Origin: Apostichopus japonicus
Lineage: Eukaryota; Echinodermata; Holothuroidea; Aspidochirotida; Stichopodidae
Reading direction: 5' to 3'
Assembly: GCF_037975245.1 (NCBI RefSeq)
Contig: NC_092575.1
Location: 3,378,501 to 3,442,500, forward strand
Length of the DNA stretch: 64,000 bases
The notes under the pieces were generated by a model. The model had not been told where the DNA came from. It saw only the letters and a program-made list of their open reading frames with translations, and ran no database searches. The position numbers and the translations under genes are program-made. Each line of letters opens with the position of its first letter. Positions within the stretch are counted from its first letter, which is position 1. Shown one piece after another: positions 29,033-48,800 of this stretch.

Positions 29033-29243
29033 CCCAGTCGGGACGATTTTCTCTATACTGTAGTGTCATATCGATCCCGGCTCAGAGCACTCGTATTGTC
29101 AGTACGAGCAGTAAAACAATATCATGTTTCTACCAGATCAAGGTTAGGAACTGTTTGTTCTGTCAAATACCAGTGCTTTGAGAGCATGATATTTGGAGTA
29201 CAGTTTAGAGAGGTATTAGCATTAGGAAATTGTCCCAACTGGC
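29033..29243 (+). mobile_element. MITE-like element, family 1 copy B
   Basis: It is bounded by CCCAGTCGGGACGATTTT and AAATTGTCCCAACTGG. The interior shares CTATACTGTAGTGTCAT, CAGAGCACTCGTATTGTCAG, TCAAGGTTAGGAACTGTTTG and GAGAGCATGATATTTGGAGT with copies A and C. Total length is about 211 bp. Confidence 0.8.
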
Positions 29244-29421
29244 TGGTCATGTTCATAGTTTACAAGGATATTTTATACGTATGAGGCTGGACAAAGTTTC
29301 AGTGTACAAAACAAGTGATTGTACCACTTTTTATCGGAAATTGTCAAATTGTATTTTTTTTATTCAATGTTGCTTAATTTCATTATACAAATAAATAAGA
29401 GCAAAATATGCCTGTACAATT

Positions 29422-29478
29422 CATGCCTAGTCCATGCCTAGTCCATGCCTAGTCCATGCCTAGTCCATGCCTAGTCCA
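29422..29478 (+). repeat. 11-bp tandem repeat, 5 copies
   Basis: CCATGCCTAGT units, without mismatch apart from the first base of the array. Confidence 0.95.
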
Positions 29479-30839
29479 AGTCATCAAGGCTTATCGTATA
29501 CGAAGGACAACCCTACAAAATCTGTTATTTGACAGGTCTCTACATTCGTAAAGCGTATTTTCCTTGAAAACAAAATGTTCGCATAATTATGAAGTTGCCT
29601 AGACCTATACATACTGACACTTTAATTGGAATTGTAAACAATCTTATCTCAAGTTCAGACACAATGTGTTATGTCCATGCACCCTTCCCGTGGGAATGTA
29701 CACACACGCACTGTATTGATTGTTAATGCGTTGGTATTTAGACATTGTGAGACAAGACAGTGCATGAAGCAGTTACATCATCTCGTCAAGGTATGTCAAA
29801 ATCTTTAATTTTTTCTTTCTTTTTGGAGGGGGGATGGGGGAGATCACTTTCAAACTTTCATGATTATGAACACATATATTGTCACATTTTATGTAGCAAA
29901 TAGGAAAAATGGAATGTATTTTTCAAGCGTTTTCACGTGATGATGAAAAAGCTGCAAACATGACCAGCTGTTTATAACACTAAAGAGGTTATTTAAATGA
30001 CACACTCTGTGCTTATTTTATAAATAACTTGAGGGAGGGAAGAGGTGACGAAGGAGAAAGGAAGAAAGGGTGCGGTCAGGACCACGGGCAAACAACCCCC
30101 CCCCCCCGCCGCTCCCCTTCTCAGTTTGTAATAGACAATAAAGAATGCAAAACGAATGACTGATAACATTATACTGATCGATCATTTTAAACCCAATTAG
30201 TTCACCCGAAACATTCCCTTCCCTCCTCCAAATAAAAATATTTCACGCAAACAACAATTGACTGCCCATGAATCAATTTATTCCACTATTTTTTTTCTCA
30301 AAGATCTTCGCGTCTGTTTCTTGATGTAATATGCTCGACGGATTAAGTTACCGTTACAAGTTTGAGAAATTGAATGAACGAAAGGAAACCTTTATCAGCT
30401 TTGATACTTTCTGTTTTGATTTTGTTTATGTATAAGTTATCTGTACCCATGGCCGTCTTATGGGGTTAACTTGCCCCCCTCCCCGTCCCTGTTATACCCT
30501 ATGAGAAACAATTACGGAGATTTAGGAACAATTATATAAATACTCCAAAAATTTTATCGAAGTGACCATGCCATATATCTTGCTGGCCCCTAAAGTGCTT
30601 ACCGTATGTTAACATATGCAACTTAGGTTCATTTATTGTTTATTCATAATTAACGTAGCTACACCATTGGTGGATCCGGTAGTATTACACAGTGCGTAAA
30701 TTTGTAATATGAATATAAGTTATAAAATTTGACATGTCGCCAAAATTGTTGTTTTTAGATCAAATCACATATAAAGCTACCTTTTTAAAGTATTTTAATA
30801 TTCGTAAGTTCTTTTCATTTTTGTATTTACGCGTACAAC

Positions 30840-30847
30840 ATGAAGAC

Positions 30848-30851
<4 letters not shown>
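30840..30851 (+). promoter_or_regulatory. Minimal upstream ORF overlapping the protease start codon
   Basis: ATG AAG ACA TGA overlaps the main ATG at 30848-30850 in another frame. If the mRNA includes it, it would favour termination and reinitiation, or leaky scanning. The effect is inference. Confidence 0.35.
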
Positions 30852-38077
<7,226 letters not shown>

Positions 38078-38235
38078 AAGCCTCTCATTAGCCTGTACGA
38101 GGTGTTAGGAGGGAAGGGGTGGTATGGGGGGTGGTTATTTTCCTGTAACTTATAAGCCTAAAGTAAGTCCAATTGTATGGTGATATTAGATCTCTGATGA
38201 TAAGTAATGAAACACGGAAATGTACAATGATGGTA

Positions 38236-38241
38236 AATAAA
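38236..38241 (+). terminator. Probable polyadenylation signal of the subtilase-CUB gene
   Basis: AATAAA lies about 160 bp after the stop codon at 38077. Confidence 0.6.
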
Positions 38242-38305
38242 TAACATGAAGAAAAACAGTATATAGTTGTTATTCGGATTTATTTTGTGTTTTCATCTAT
38301 TTGGA

Positions 38306-38385
<80 letters not shown>
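38306..38385. repeat. (AT)n microsatellite
   Basis: About 80 bp of AT with one TCTA interruption. Confidence 0.95.
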
Positions 38386-38391
<6 letters not shown>

Positions 38392-38637
38392 TATTTTGTA
38401 GTGTATTTTGTTAATGAAACCATTTCATCTGTGTTCATTATATCTTCTTTGTATATAGAAGAACTTAGGAAATTAAACTAACGTAACGTCTAGATCAAAT
38501 CAGATTGCATGCTTATAAAGGCGTGACCGATTTTCATATAGAAGAATCTGACATAGATATTCTTGATCATATTGGACAGAGATACACCCAGGTGGGTCTT
38601 CTTGTTTTTTTCCCGTTAGTAAACTATAATTTCATGC

Positions 38638-38793
38638 CATGCTTCAAAGCACTGATACTGACAGTATAAGCAGTATGAATAATCCTCTCCGAATCAGAAA
38701 AGAAGGTACTGTCAGTAAGAGTGCTTTGAAGCACGATTTCAGTCTGAGTCAAATGCGGAGAGTGGTATTATCACTGGGAAATTGTCTGAACCA
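38638..38793 (+). mobile_element. Partial MITE-like family 1 copy (D) directly abutting copy C
   Basis: The words TTCAAAGCACTGATACTGAC, AGAGTGCTTTGAAGCA, GGTATTATCACTGGGAAATT and the end GTCTGAACCATC resemble the right half of copies B and C but are more diverged. It runs straight into the left end of copy C. Confidence 0.6.
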
Positions 38794-38998
38794 TCCAGTT
38801 GGGACATATTTTTCTATACTGTAGTGTTATGTCCTGCTTCAGAGCACTCGTATTGTCAGTACGAACAGTATGAATATCATGTTTCTATCAGATCAAGGTT
38901 AGGAACTGTTTGTACTGTCAATACCAGTGCTTTGAGAGCATGATATTGGAGTACAGTTTAGAGAGGGATTAGCATCAGGAAATTGTACCATCTGGCTG
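38794..38998 (+). mobile_element. MITE-like element, family 1 copy C
   Basis: It starts CCAGTTGGGACATATTTTTC and ends AAATTGTACCATCTGGC. The interior is nearly collinear with copy B (CTATACTGTAGTGT, CAGAGCACTCGTATTGTCAG, GGTTAGGAACTGTTTGTACT, GAGAGCATGATATTGGAGTA). Confidence 0.8.
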
Positions 38999-40149
<1,151 letters not shown>

Positions 40150-40292
40150 CAAGCGTTCTCCTGGATCGCTTCTGTGGTTCTGTAATACCGCCACTCTCAT
40201 GTGACGTCATCCAGGCCAGACATGTTTGTCATATTTGGGTCTGACTACAGTGTCGGGACCTATGGTGTAAGTGCCACTTAAACAAGTGCTTA
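40150..40292 (+). pseudogene. Decayed duplicate of the last CUB2 exon (exon 12)
   Basis: CTGGATCGCTTCTGTGGTTC, TGTAATACC, CCAGACATGTTTGTCATATT, TCTGACTACAGTGTCGG, AGTGCCACTTA and ACAAGTGCTTAG are collinear with exon 12, from the R-F-C-G-S-V block to the final T-S-A-stop. A change makes TAA after S-A-T, and there are indels near 40195-40215. No upstream exons of a second gene copy are recognisable nearby. Confidence 0.85.
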
Positions 40293-41991
40293 GGCATCAT
40301 ACTTTGGTTTAAAAAGAGTGTAATATAAAGTAAAATTGACTTGAAACCAGACGATAACGATGTGAAAGATAAATCATTTGGTCCTCCAACTTACTAAAAT
40401 ATTCAAATTGGTTTTAACTTGTTTTATTACTGGGATGTTACCTGGAATCGTAGAGTATGATCGTGTATAATGTATACGCAGCCATGCTCATATAGCTTAA
40501 TTCAAAACGGGAGGTTGCATAACAAGGTTACTGGGCACATAAATACATTTAGAAAGATGAATATTGAAACAGGGCCGGGTTTTGATTTCTCCGTTTTATT
40601 GAAGTATGCAACGTACTGTACAATGAATTTCATTTTTTTAAACATTACTGAGGTTTCCTCACATAATTAATCATTGAACAACCTCAATAAGATAACAACA
40701 TCTCCATGTCAACTGGTATGTTTAAAAAGCTAGGAAACTACCATCATGGGTTTAAAAACCACTTAGTTATAACTGCTCAAAGATAAATTGATCATATAGA
40801 TGTTCTTAAAGAAATATTTCCATCATCGTCAAGATATTTAATATTTTGAAGTAATTTGGTCGTCCTCTCTCTCAAGGAGGGAAACAGTTTGCCGTGATCC
40901 TCAAAAAAAAAAAAAAAAAAAAAAACATAATACAAAAAATATTAAAAGCGTCTCATACTCTTTCATTGTAAATATTTAAAGAGAAATGATACAGAAATTA
41001 TCTTAAAATATGACAATCAAAAAGCCTGTGTAGGTAAATTGATATACGTTACATAACAGTATAATACCACCATTATTTTCTCCTTAGTTTGCAGCGTTGT
41101 CACAGTTCTAGGTTTTCTTCGAAAAATTGCAATAATTTACAACCTGGGGATATCATTCACTCAGTGCCCTCTTACCTGGGGGAAGGGGGGTGGGGTGGTA
41201 GGGAGGAGTGCTCACGTTACAAATTGACCTACCGCGGGCTGACTTTTCATTTGAGTAACTTGTGGTGTTTTTCTAACTTTGTTAGTCGGCCACTGGCGAA
41301 GGTCTTACTAGCGTTTGACCATCTTATACTTTTGCTATTCTGCTTTGGTCATCCACGCATGCGTCATTGGCTTGACATCTAATATACCTCCACGCGTCCG
41401 TCAAAAAAGATGAGTTCTACTACGGGTAGGGAATCCTCTCGACGGGGGGGGGGGGTGGAGGGGTTTATACGTCTTTACATTTGGAACAAAGCAAAAAAAA
41501 AACTTTCGTAGGAATCAGGTGTTTGCTTTGTATGAACTTTACTCATAAATTGCTCGATATTGATTCGCCTCCTACTTGAAGTGGAAAAGGAAAATATCGA
41601 CCGGCGCATGCGCGACAACATCAGATGAATATAGAGTCAATATAAAAGACCATCTTTCACCCAACCCCTCGCCTTCTGGCACCACAATGATCCCCCTCCC
41701 CCCAACAAAAAATGTCTTCAATATCGACGCCGATGAACACGTGGTATCGTGGATATCATAAAATAGTTGAATTGTTTATTTTTTATCAATTACCAATTTA
41801 AGACCTGACTATACACTCAAAATTGCAATCTTTGCAAGATTCAAATTTCGAAGATATAGAAAGGAGATATCATTACAAATTTATGTGACGAATATGAATC
41901 ATTAGTAATAAATTTATGCTTTTCTCTCTCTTTTAAGCAATTGGCCTTCTGCTCTCAAATACAGCATTTTAATATTAGGTTTTCTTTTTTC
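40293..41991. other. Intergenic stretch between converging genes
   Basis: No gene recognised. It contains an A run at about 40905-40925 and G runs near 41180-41200 and 41445-41460. TTTATT at about 41775 would be a minus-strand AATAAA for the transporter gene, about 1.05 kb beyond its stop; whether it is used is unknown. Confidence 0.4.
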
Positions 41992-42579
41992 GATGTACAC
42001 ACCCAATACTCATAGCTAGTACATTAACTACTGTTCATGTTCCACAACCATGCATCAGTAACTACTGCGCTGTGTTCGTAACACGGTAACATGTGTTACA
42101 GGTGGCACAGTTATTACTGCAAAGTTGTTACGGAGTGCATGGTTGGCGCTGGCACAACACGTAGCCGACACACTGCGGCGGTTATTTTATACTGCATGCA
42201 AGATTCAGATGGTAGCCTAACTTTTTTTCTAACCGTATTAGTAAATCCACTTGATTGAAACATACTTCACGGACAGGGGAGTGTGTGCAAGTCTCAAATA
42301 GATACAAAACAGATACACAAAATGGGATCTAAGTTGGGGGAGGGGGAACCTAGATTAGCCTTATGGGTAGTTATACACGTCTCAATTAGGCCTTATTATA
42401 GTAATAGTTTACCAGCATTTACATTTACAAGTGAACGTGTAACAGCTTTGCAGTAATTACTATGCCACCTGTAACACATGTTACCGTGGTACGAACACAG
42501 CGCAGTACGTAGTTACCGATGCACGGTTGTAGAACATGAACAGTAGTTACTGTACTAGCTAAGAGTATCGGTGATGTAC
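41992..42579. mobile_element. Foldback-type element with about 140-bp inverted arms
   Basis: Arm 1 (about 41992-42132) includes ACTACTGTTCATGTTCC, CTGCGCTGTGTTCGTA and GGTAACATGTGTTACAGGTG. Arm 2 (about 42436-42579) is its inverse with scattered mismatches (CACCTGTAACACATGTTACC, GAACACAGCGCAG, GAACATGAACAGTAGTTAC). The roughly 300-bp centre is unrelated sequence without ORFs. It lies 245 bp past the transporter stop codon, so it is probably in the 3' UTR or just beyond. Confidence 0.8.
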
Positions 42580-42823
42580 AGAATAAAGAGGTTGGTAAAC
42601 CGCCTATACCTCATACGAAACTGTGTCTGACCCTCTTAGGTAAGTCAAAATCGTGTAAAAAAGATGTAATTGAAAAAAAAGGAAGAATAAGAAGACGAAT
42701 AAAGAAAAAAAAATAGACAGAACAGTCTCTTCGCCGACCGAAGTGGATGCTTACATCCATTCTGCATCCAATATCGTCTAGCTTGTTGTTGTCCTTCAGC
42801 ACTGTGAAGCATCCTTCAAGGTT

Positions 42824-42832
42824 TCACGTTTC
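42824..42832 (-). CDS. Transporter last exon: E-T-stop
   Basis: After CTCTCTTCAG the frame reads GAA ACG TGA, in phase with the previous exon, giving the ending RPIEET. It is a very short coding part, supported by phase, polypyrimidine tract and the family's usual L-P-E-T-K ... E-T tail. Confidence 0.5.
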   Translation of the reverse strand, partial: ET

Positions 42833-45800
42833 CTGAAGAGAGAGAGGTGAAGGGGGAGAAGAGGGGGGGGGGAAACGACGGTGAGATGTTGCGGAATTGA
42901 ATAAATGAAATGAAATAATAACATGTTCCCTGAGAAGGTGTGTAATTATAAAGTCGTTCAGAAAGGACAAGAGAAATGAACTCAAATAGACGACTGTATC
43001 GAAATCAGAAACTAAAAATATTTTTGTATCTCGATATGTTTCGTTGCTATTTTTAAGTCGTATAGTTCAAAACAAACTGAAAATATATCTCCTTTTTAAT
43101 AGAAACTCGACAGCAGTACAATAATTCATGTTATTAATAAAATTCCTTAATATGGTGGTTAATGTTGCCTCACTCGTTCCTAACTACAAAAATCAATTGA
43201 GAGTTATTGATACTAGACAGAAATAATCTGTTATAGGGCGGGGGGGGGGGGGGGTGGGGGTAGAGGGAGCAGTGTATATGAAGGGGCGATAGTCGTCCGT
43301 TGGACATGTAGGATTGCTAGAATACCACATCTTACCTCTATCGGTCTCTGTTTGGTCTCAATCGGGAGGAATGCTAAGGACATACTTGTGATGAAACTTG
43401 AGGTGGAGAAGAAACACAATTCCAAGATGAAATTATTTGCAGAGAGTAACTGTGAGAAAGAAAACGAAAATATTATAAATATCTATGTAGTTCTTTGTTG
43501 AAAAAGAGAACGCCAAAATTTTTAAAAAGTATATTTTTGCACATTTCACAGTTCGTTTTACAAACCTCGTTTTATACCTTACTTTCAGGTAACACATTTG
43601 CTAGTACTGCACATGCGCAGATGAAAAAAGCAACAACAAAAAAACGTTGGAGAAATTTTCATTTGATATCGAATCCGGATTTGCCAGGGATATAATTGAT
43701 AAAACAATTTACTCGAATATTTCATAAAGTGGAAACGGTTATATTCTTGTCACTTGACCCGATCTGTCCCTCAAGATCCCTGCATTATACCGCTAATTGT
43801 CTCATTGTTTTCACCGCATTAATTGTTATTCAAAGTAGATGAAAGACCGGGTCTTTCTGCGAATGTTTACTCAAATTATATCTCCAATTTCTGTTCACGT
43901 TGAATTAACTTTACAAATTCGTTTTAAGTCACCTGTCAGTCGTATAGTGTACTGCAATGTAAATAACTTAAAACAATAGATGGAATTGATATCACATGCC
44001 GTTAATTAGTTACCTCGGATAACAAAAATCCAGAAACGACCGCCAATGATACGAACATCTCACTCACACTGAAAGCAGTTGCGCGAAACTGTGTAGGATA
44101 CGCGTCTGTTGTGTATACTACCATAAGGTTAGCTGACGCCCTAGCAACGGCACTAGATACAACACTACAAGCGATAACCAGCCATCTAAAAGAAGAAGAA
44201 AAAAAGGAAATGTTGTTTGTTTCTTAAAATTATGTTTATAACAACTGCTTCAGTCGTTTTCAATGCCGAAAATCAGAAAGGACAATTTAAAATATAGATT
44301 TTTTTTGACGTCTAAAACAATTTGGAAGATTATCAGCTTAAAGACATCACTAGTCTTCAAATTAAATTCCATGGTTTAGCACGCAGATCATTTAAACGAT
44401 CCCCTCATATTATCAATATGAAGAAATTTGAACTTGAAAAATCTCAAAACATATTGAAAGTTAACAACAAGCATCTTGACAAGGACTATGGTGTTGTGAA
44501 TATATTATAACTGTATACAGCCTGGTCTAATAACCAAACTAAAATTAATTCCCAGGATCTGTTTAAGATATTATATCTATTATTTGCCTGGCGAACGGGA
44601 CCACAATGCACAGTTTAATACCCGGCATGCACAAAAATATTAATAAAATAAACCATGCATGCCAAACGGAAAGCCTTTTTTCCCGGTTAAGTCATGAATG
44701 ATGACTTCAGAGTTGATTCTTAAAACATGCCCCGGGCTGACTCACTTACAAGCTGGTCATAACACGTCAGGCATCAGCATCTCATACGTCAAACGTCAGT
44801 ATACTTATAATAATGATAATTATAAAACATGGAATTAACATTATCAAATCAGTCACAGCTGAGGAGCTTAAATATTCATCATCACATTTGTCATTAATGA
44901 ACATTCCAGGCTTCGATCACACAATTGATTAACTTGAAACTTAAAGATCAGATTTTGGTAGTAACTATATTTATTGGACTAAGCCATATTCCCCAAAAAA
45001 AAATCCGTCCTTAAAATGAATCCCAGTATTAGGCTGTTTGGAATTGATCGACAAGTTTGTTAAAATCTACCGAGTAAAGTATTATTTAACCAAAAATCTA
45101 AAATTACAAATAGAGTATACACTAAATTACCTTCTAAGATATTTTACACTATACGAGGGTTAACCACACTGTTTAATAAAGTTAATTGATCCTCATCATA
45201 CAGACCCCCCACCCCCCCCCCCCCCCCAACCCCCACCCTTCAGGCACTCCTGACGCTTTTCCATTGTTGGTGCAAGTTACGTGTTAAGGCAAATCATGCG
45301 TCAACAATTTTCAACATTTTTATCACGTCATTATATTGAATGTATAACTTGACTAGCTAAATAGCTAATAACCTTATTGTTATGAGAGTTTGTTACTGCA
45401 TAACTTCGAAACATTTACAAGTTGCAATTCATGAAGCTTTTTGCCGGACACGAATTGTCTTATTTTTGCTTAAGTCCTCAAATTAAACTTAGAAAAATGT
45501 GTCTTAGATTCTTCGTTCAAAAAACTTATGAAAACTCATTTAATGCGTCAAGCATTCATCAATGTTAACCAATAATGATTTTGTTCATTTTGGGGGGGGG
45601 GGGGGGTTTCTTTTGATCTCTTTCTCTCCCGCGCCTTGAGCACCTTCCGGTGGTTATATGCGTGCGTTATAACTCACCATTATTATATATTATTATTACC
45701 ATTAATGTGCGTATATTGATGTATATCAACTCATAAAAGATTATTAATTTCACTCTGTTATGATTTTTTCCTCGACTTAAAAAAAACCCTCTATAATACT

Positions 45801-48800
45801 GTGCAATCATACAGAGGATAATAGCTTTTATAGCTAATAAAGACCACTCCACATGAGTCTGATCTCTGTGCTTATTGCAATGATGTGAAAAGTTTTCCAG
45901 TTGCACAAAAATAAGCGGTTGTCGTCGTAGGGGAGTAGATCATCAATAAATTTCAGACATATAAACATCTGTATATAAATGCAGGGTATACGTATAGATG
46001 AGCCAACATTAGTTCTTGTATACTAAATAAACAGTCGTCTGTTAGCTATTTTAACAGTTTGTCTTTGTTCGTCATAAATCTACCCATCCAAATGTCAACA
46101 GACCCCAAACAAGGGGCAAAGGGATAAGATAATAAAAATTGACTTGATGCATGCAGCAGCAATCACTTAATTCGACTCGTGTATATATATGAAAAATAAA
46201 TGATGATATCGTGTGCAACTTTTTGAAGAAGACATTATATAGAAACAATGAGAATAATTTACGTTGTTATATATTCATCAGCAATCTATTTATAAAAAAA
46301 TAAATATGGTTTGAATAATTTAAGAATGCCAATGGTGACAGTTTTGAGGTAAACAATGAGAGGAATGGTTTTTACTGATATTAAAATGGCATAGAACAAT
46401 ATTATCGAGATAAAGAAAATTTGATTCTGGGTGACCAGAAGAAATAATTATAAGTTCTTCCGACTTTTATTGAATTGGTTTCCAAAAGACTTTTATATTG
46501 TTATTCACTGTTGGCATGCATTATTTACTATTATTGATTGATTTTTACGGCAATGTATGTAATCGATGATGATCTGTAAATTGAAGATGTATGACCACGA
46601 TGACAATAATGCGTTGTGGTTTCGATTACTACATACGAATATTTAATAATATAATGATAAATAAAATTGTAATGTAGGAACTCGAAATTGTCAGGAAGCT
46701 GACTATCTTTTTAAAAGTTTAACCATATTGGACAGAATTAAAGTTGACAATATCTTTTAATTATGCTTTTCATATACTACTAAGTTCATGCCTGAACCTG
46801 CTGCCTAGAATTTGTAATATTCATGTTAAACTAAAAGTGCAATGAATTGCATATAGTTGGATCATGCTTTTGCGATGCAACGATCTTGACAAAGCTGGTC
46901 GGCTTTAAGTTCACTACTTTTACTAATATATAGTTTGTGGGTGACAGACTGGTCGGTCTTGACACCCTTCAAATGAACCGTTAAAGCGAGCCCCCCCCCA
47001 CCCGCCCTTGCCCACTCCGCCAGATTGGAGTCAAGATTGTAAATGTTCAACATCTCCAACACGAAGTGAAGAAGTGCAAGATATGTGAATAAGATGAGAG
47101 GAATGTCAGAAAGTCAGAAACGAGCTACATGTCGTCATAAATTGTGCAAGATGAGATCACTCGTTTGAGGGGTAAATTTAGAGATTATGTCGCTTCACGC
47201 AAGGAATAACTCTTAAGACTGGTGCATAATGTTGCTCTATTTGGAGATATTTGCTAGGAATTAATATTATAAGGAACTAGTCTCTTTCGGAGTGAATTCT
47301 CACTTTTTTTCTGAAATGAGAGAGTGTGAATAAATATAACATACCTTTGCTGCAATAACACTCCTGTCACGACATATATGGAAACTACTGTATAAATGGA
47401 GGTTGTTAGGAATAAGTTTTGTTTCACACCGAAACATCTGATCATAGGGACTATTACCATCGAACCTGTAAATGGAATAATAATAAAGGAAGTGTGTGTA
47501 TAGGCTATGCAAAAGTTCGTGTTAGGCTATACGTTTGAATGAAATAATAATCTATATATATATAGCATGCTCCGGTGTCCGGGAAATGCATTTATCCCAT
47601 AGAAATGTACACGAAGAGAATGAACGTAAGTGCTCAGGGAAAATACTTTTTGAGAAGTATAACCAAAACTTAAACTAACCTTAATTTAAAGTTTAACACA
47701 TTTTTAACTTCCTTTTAATTTAGTCTGTGCTACGTAATATACACACACTGCACACTGTATCCTAAAACATGCACACTATACACGACGGACTGCACAGTAC
47801 ACAATACACCCTACACAGTGCACATAGCACTCGATACACTACAAACGACCCACTGGCACGCTAGTACAATGCTGCACACGTAATCTTGGTTGTGTCCAAA
47901 TATATCTAATATATAAAAAGTTAACTTTCCGTTGCTTGCAAATGACGTTTCCTTCTTGTCGCTACAAAATGCAGACAGTAATGAAACGTGATACCTTGCT
48001 ATCTTTTATCTAGACCTGAGATGTCCACGCTGTTATGTACACTGTGTTGTGGATATTGACCGTAGCTGTATGTATTGACTGTACACTAGTGCCTTATAAC
48101 CGACGGTAGCAAGCTGTGTGTATTTTCTGGGATCGATGGTGGTGTCTAACACTTCTGTTACACCTCATTCGAAACTAGGTCAGATTACCGGTAAGAGACG
48201 TTTCTTTGTGCGCGAGTCCTCACACCCTTTAAGTCATGAAATCGCAGCTATGGTTTCAAAACACATGAAGTCTTCTAATCTTACCTGCTAGTTCCCCCGC
48301 AGCTCCCAGTGAAAATACTTGAAGTTCTGTTATATTGTGAGCAAAAGAAGAGGAGCCATTCCTCGGATGGAACATAGTAAATGTTAATGAACCAAGGGTG
48401 TCTTTGGTAAAAAATGGGTTGAATAATAGTATAGAGCCACCCAGCTGTGCGCCAATCACTGCGAATTGTGTTAAGTATCTGAAAAGAGAGATATTACGTG
48501 ATAAATGAAGTTGTATAAGCAGTATTGTGAAAGCAGGTCTCTTTCATTAAAAAAAAGAAGAAGAAATTATTGGATGAATTTAGTTGGTCATCTTGTTGAT
48601 TTTAATGGGTTTTTTTTCGAAGACATGGAAAGGAAATATCTTGATCGTTATCAGTCAACGTTTTCAGGAAAAGGGAGGGGTGGGGTGTTAGGTGAGGGGA
48701 TGGGTTCACAGGGGGTCCCGGTGGTGACGCAATCGCTCCCTCCATAATAATTTGAAGGGTGAAGACTTCAGTGGAGGATTGAGCCGTATTTTGTACCCAC

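Larger units (their letters stand above)
26120..30839. other. Intergenic region between channel and protease genes
   Basis: No gene recognised. It holds a long G run (about 26836-26852), another G-rich block ending near TCCCTGGATCCGCGCCAT (27400-27420), an AT array with tRNA-like repeats (28.0-28.24 kb), a MITE-like copy (29.03 kb) and an 11-bp tandem repeat (29.42 kb). Each named element has its own entry. Confidence 0.5.

Noticed and set aside
28979..29284. 101- and 89-codon plus-strand ORFs
   Set aside because: They span the MITE-like copy B, and the homologous copies do not keep these frames.
30734..30847. N-terminal extension of the protease from an upstream in-frame ATG
   Set aside because: It would bury the clear signal peptide 38 residues into the protein; the ATG at 30848 fits a secreted enzyme better.
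38190..38225. Hammerhead-like CTGATGA...GAAAC near the protease 3' end
   Set aside because: The bases between the two blocks cannot form a stem, and no stem III partner is visible.
46862..47062. Minus-strand ORF inside the transporter gene
   Set aside because: The exons at 47345 and 44185 join in phase across it, and the peptide does not resemble a transporter.
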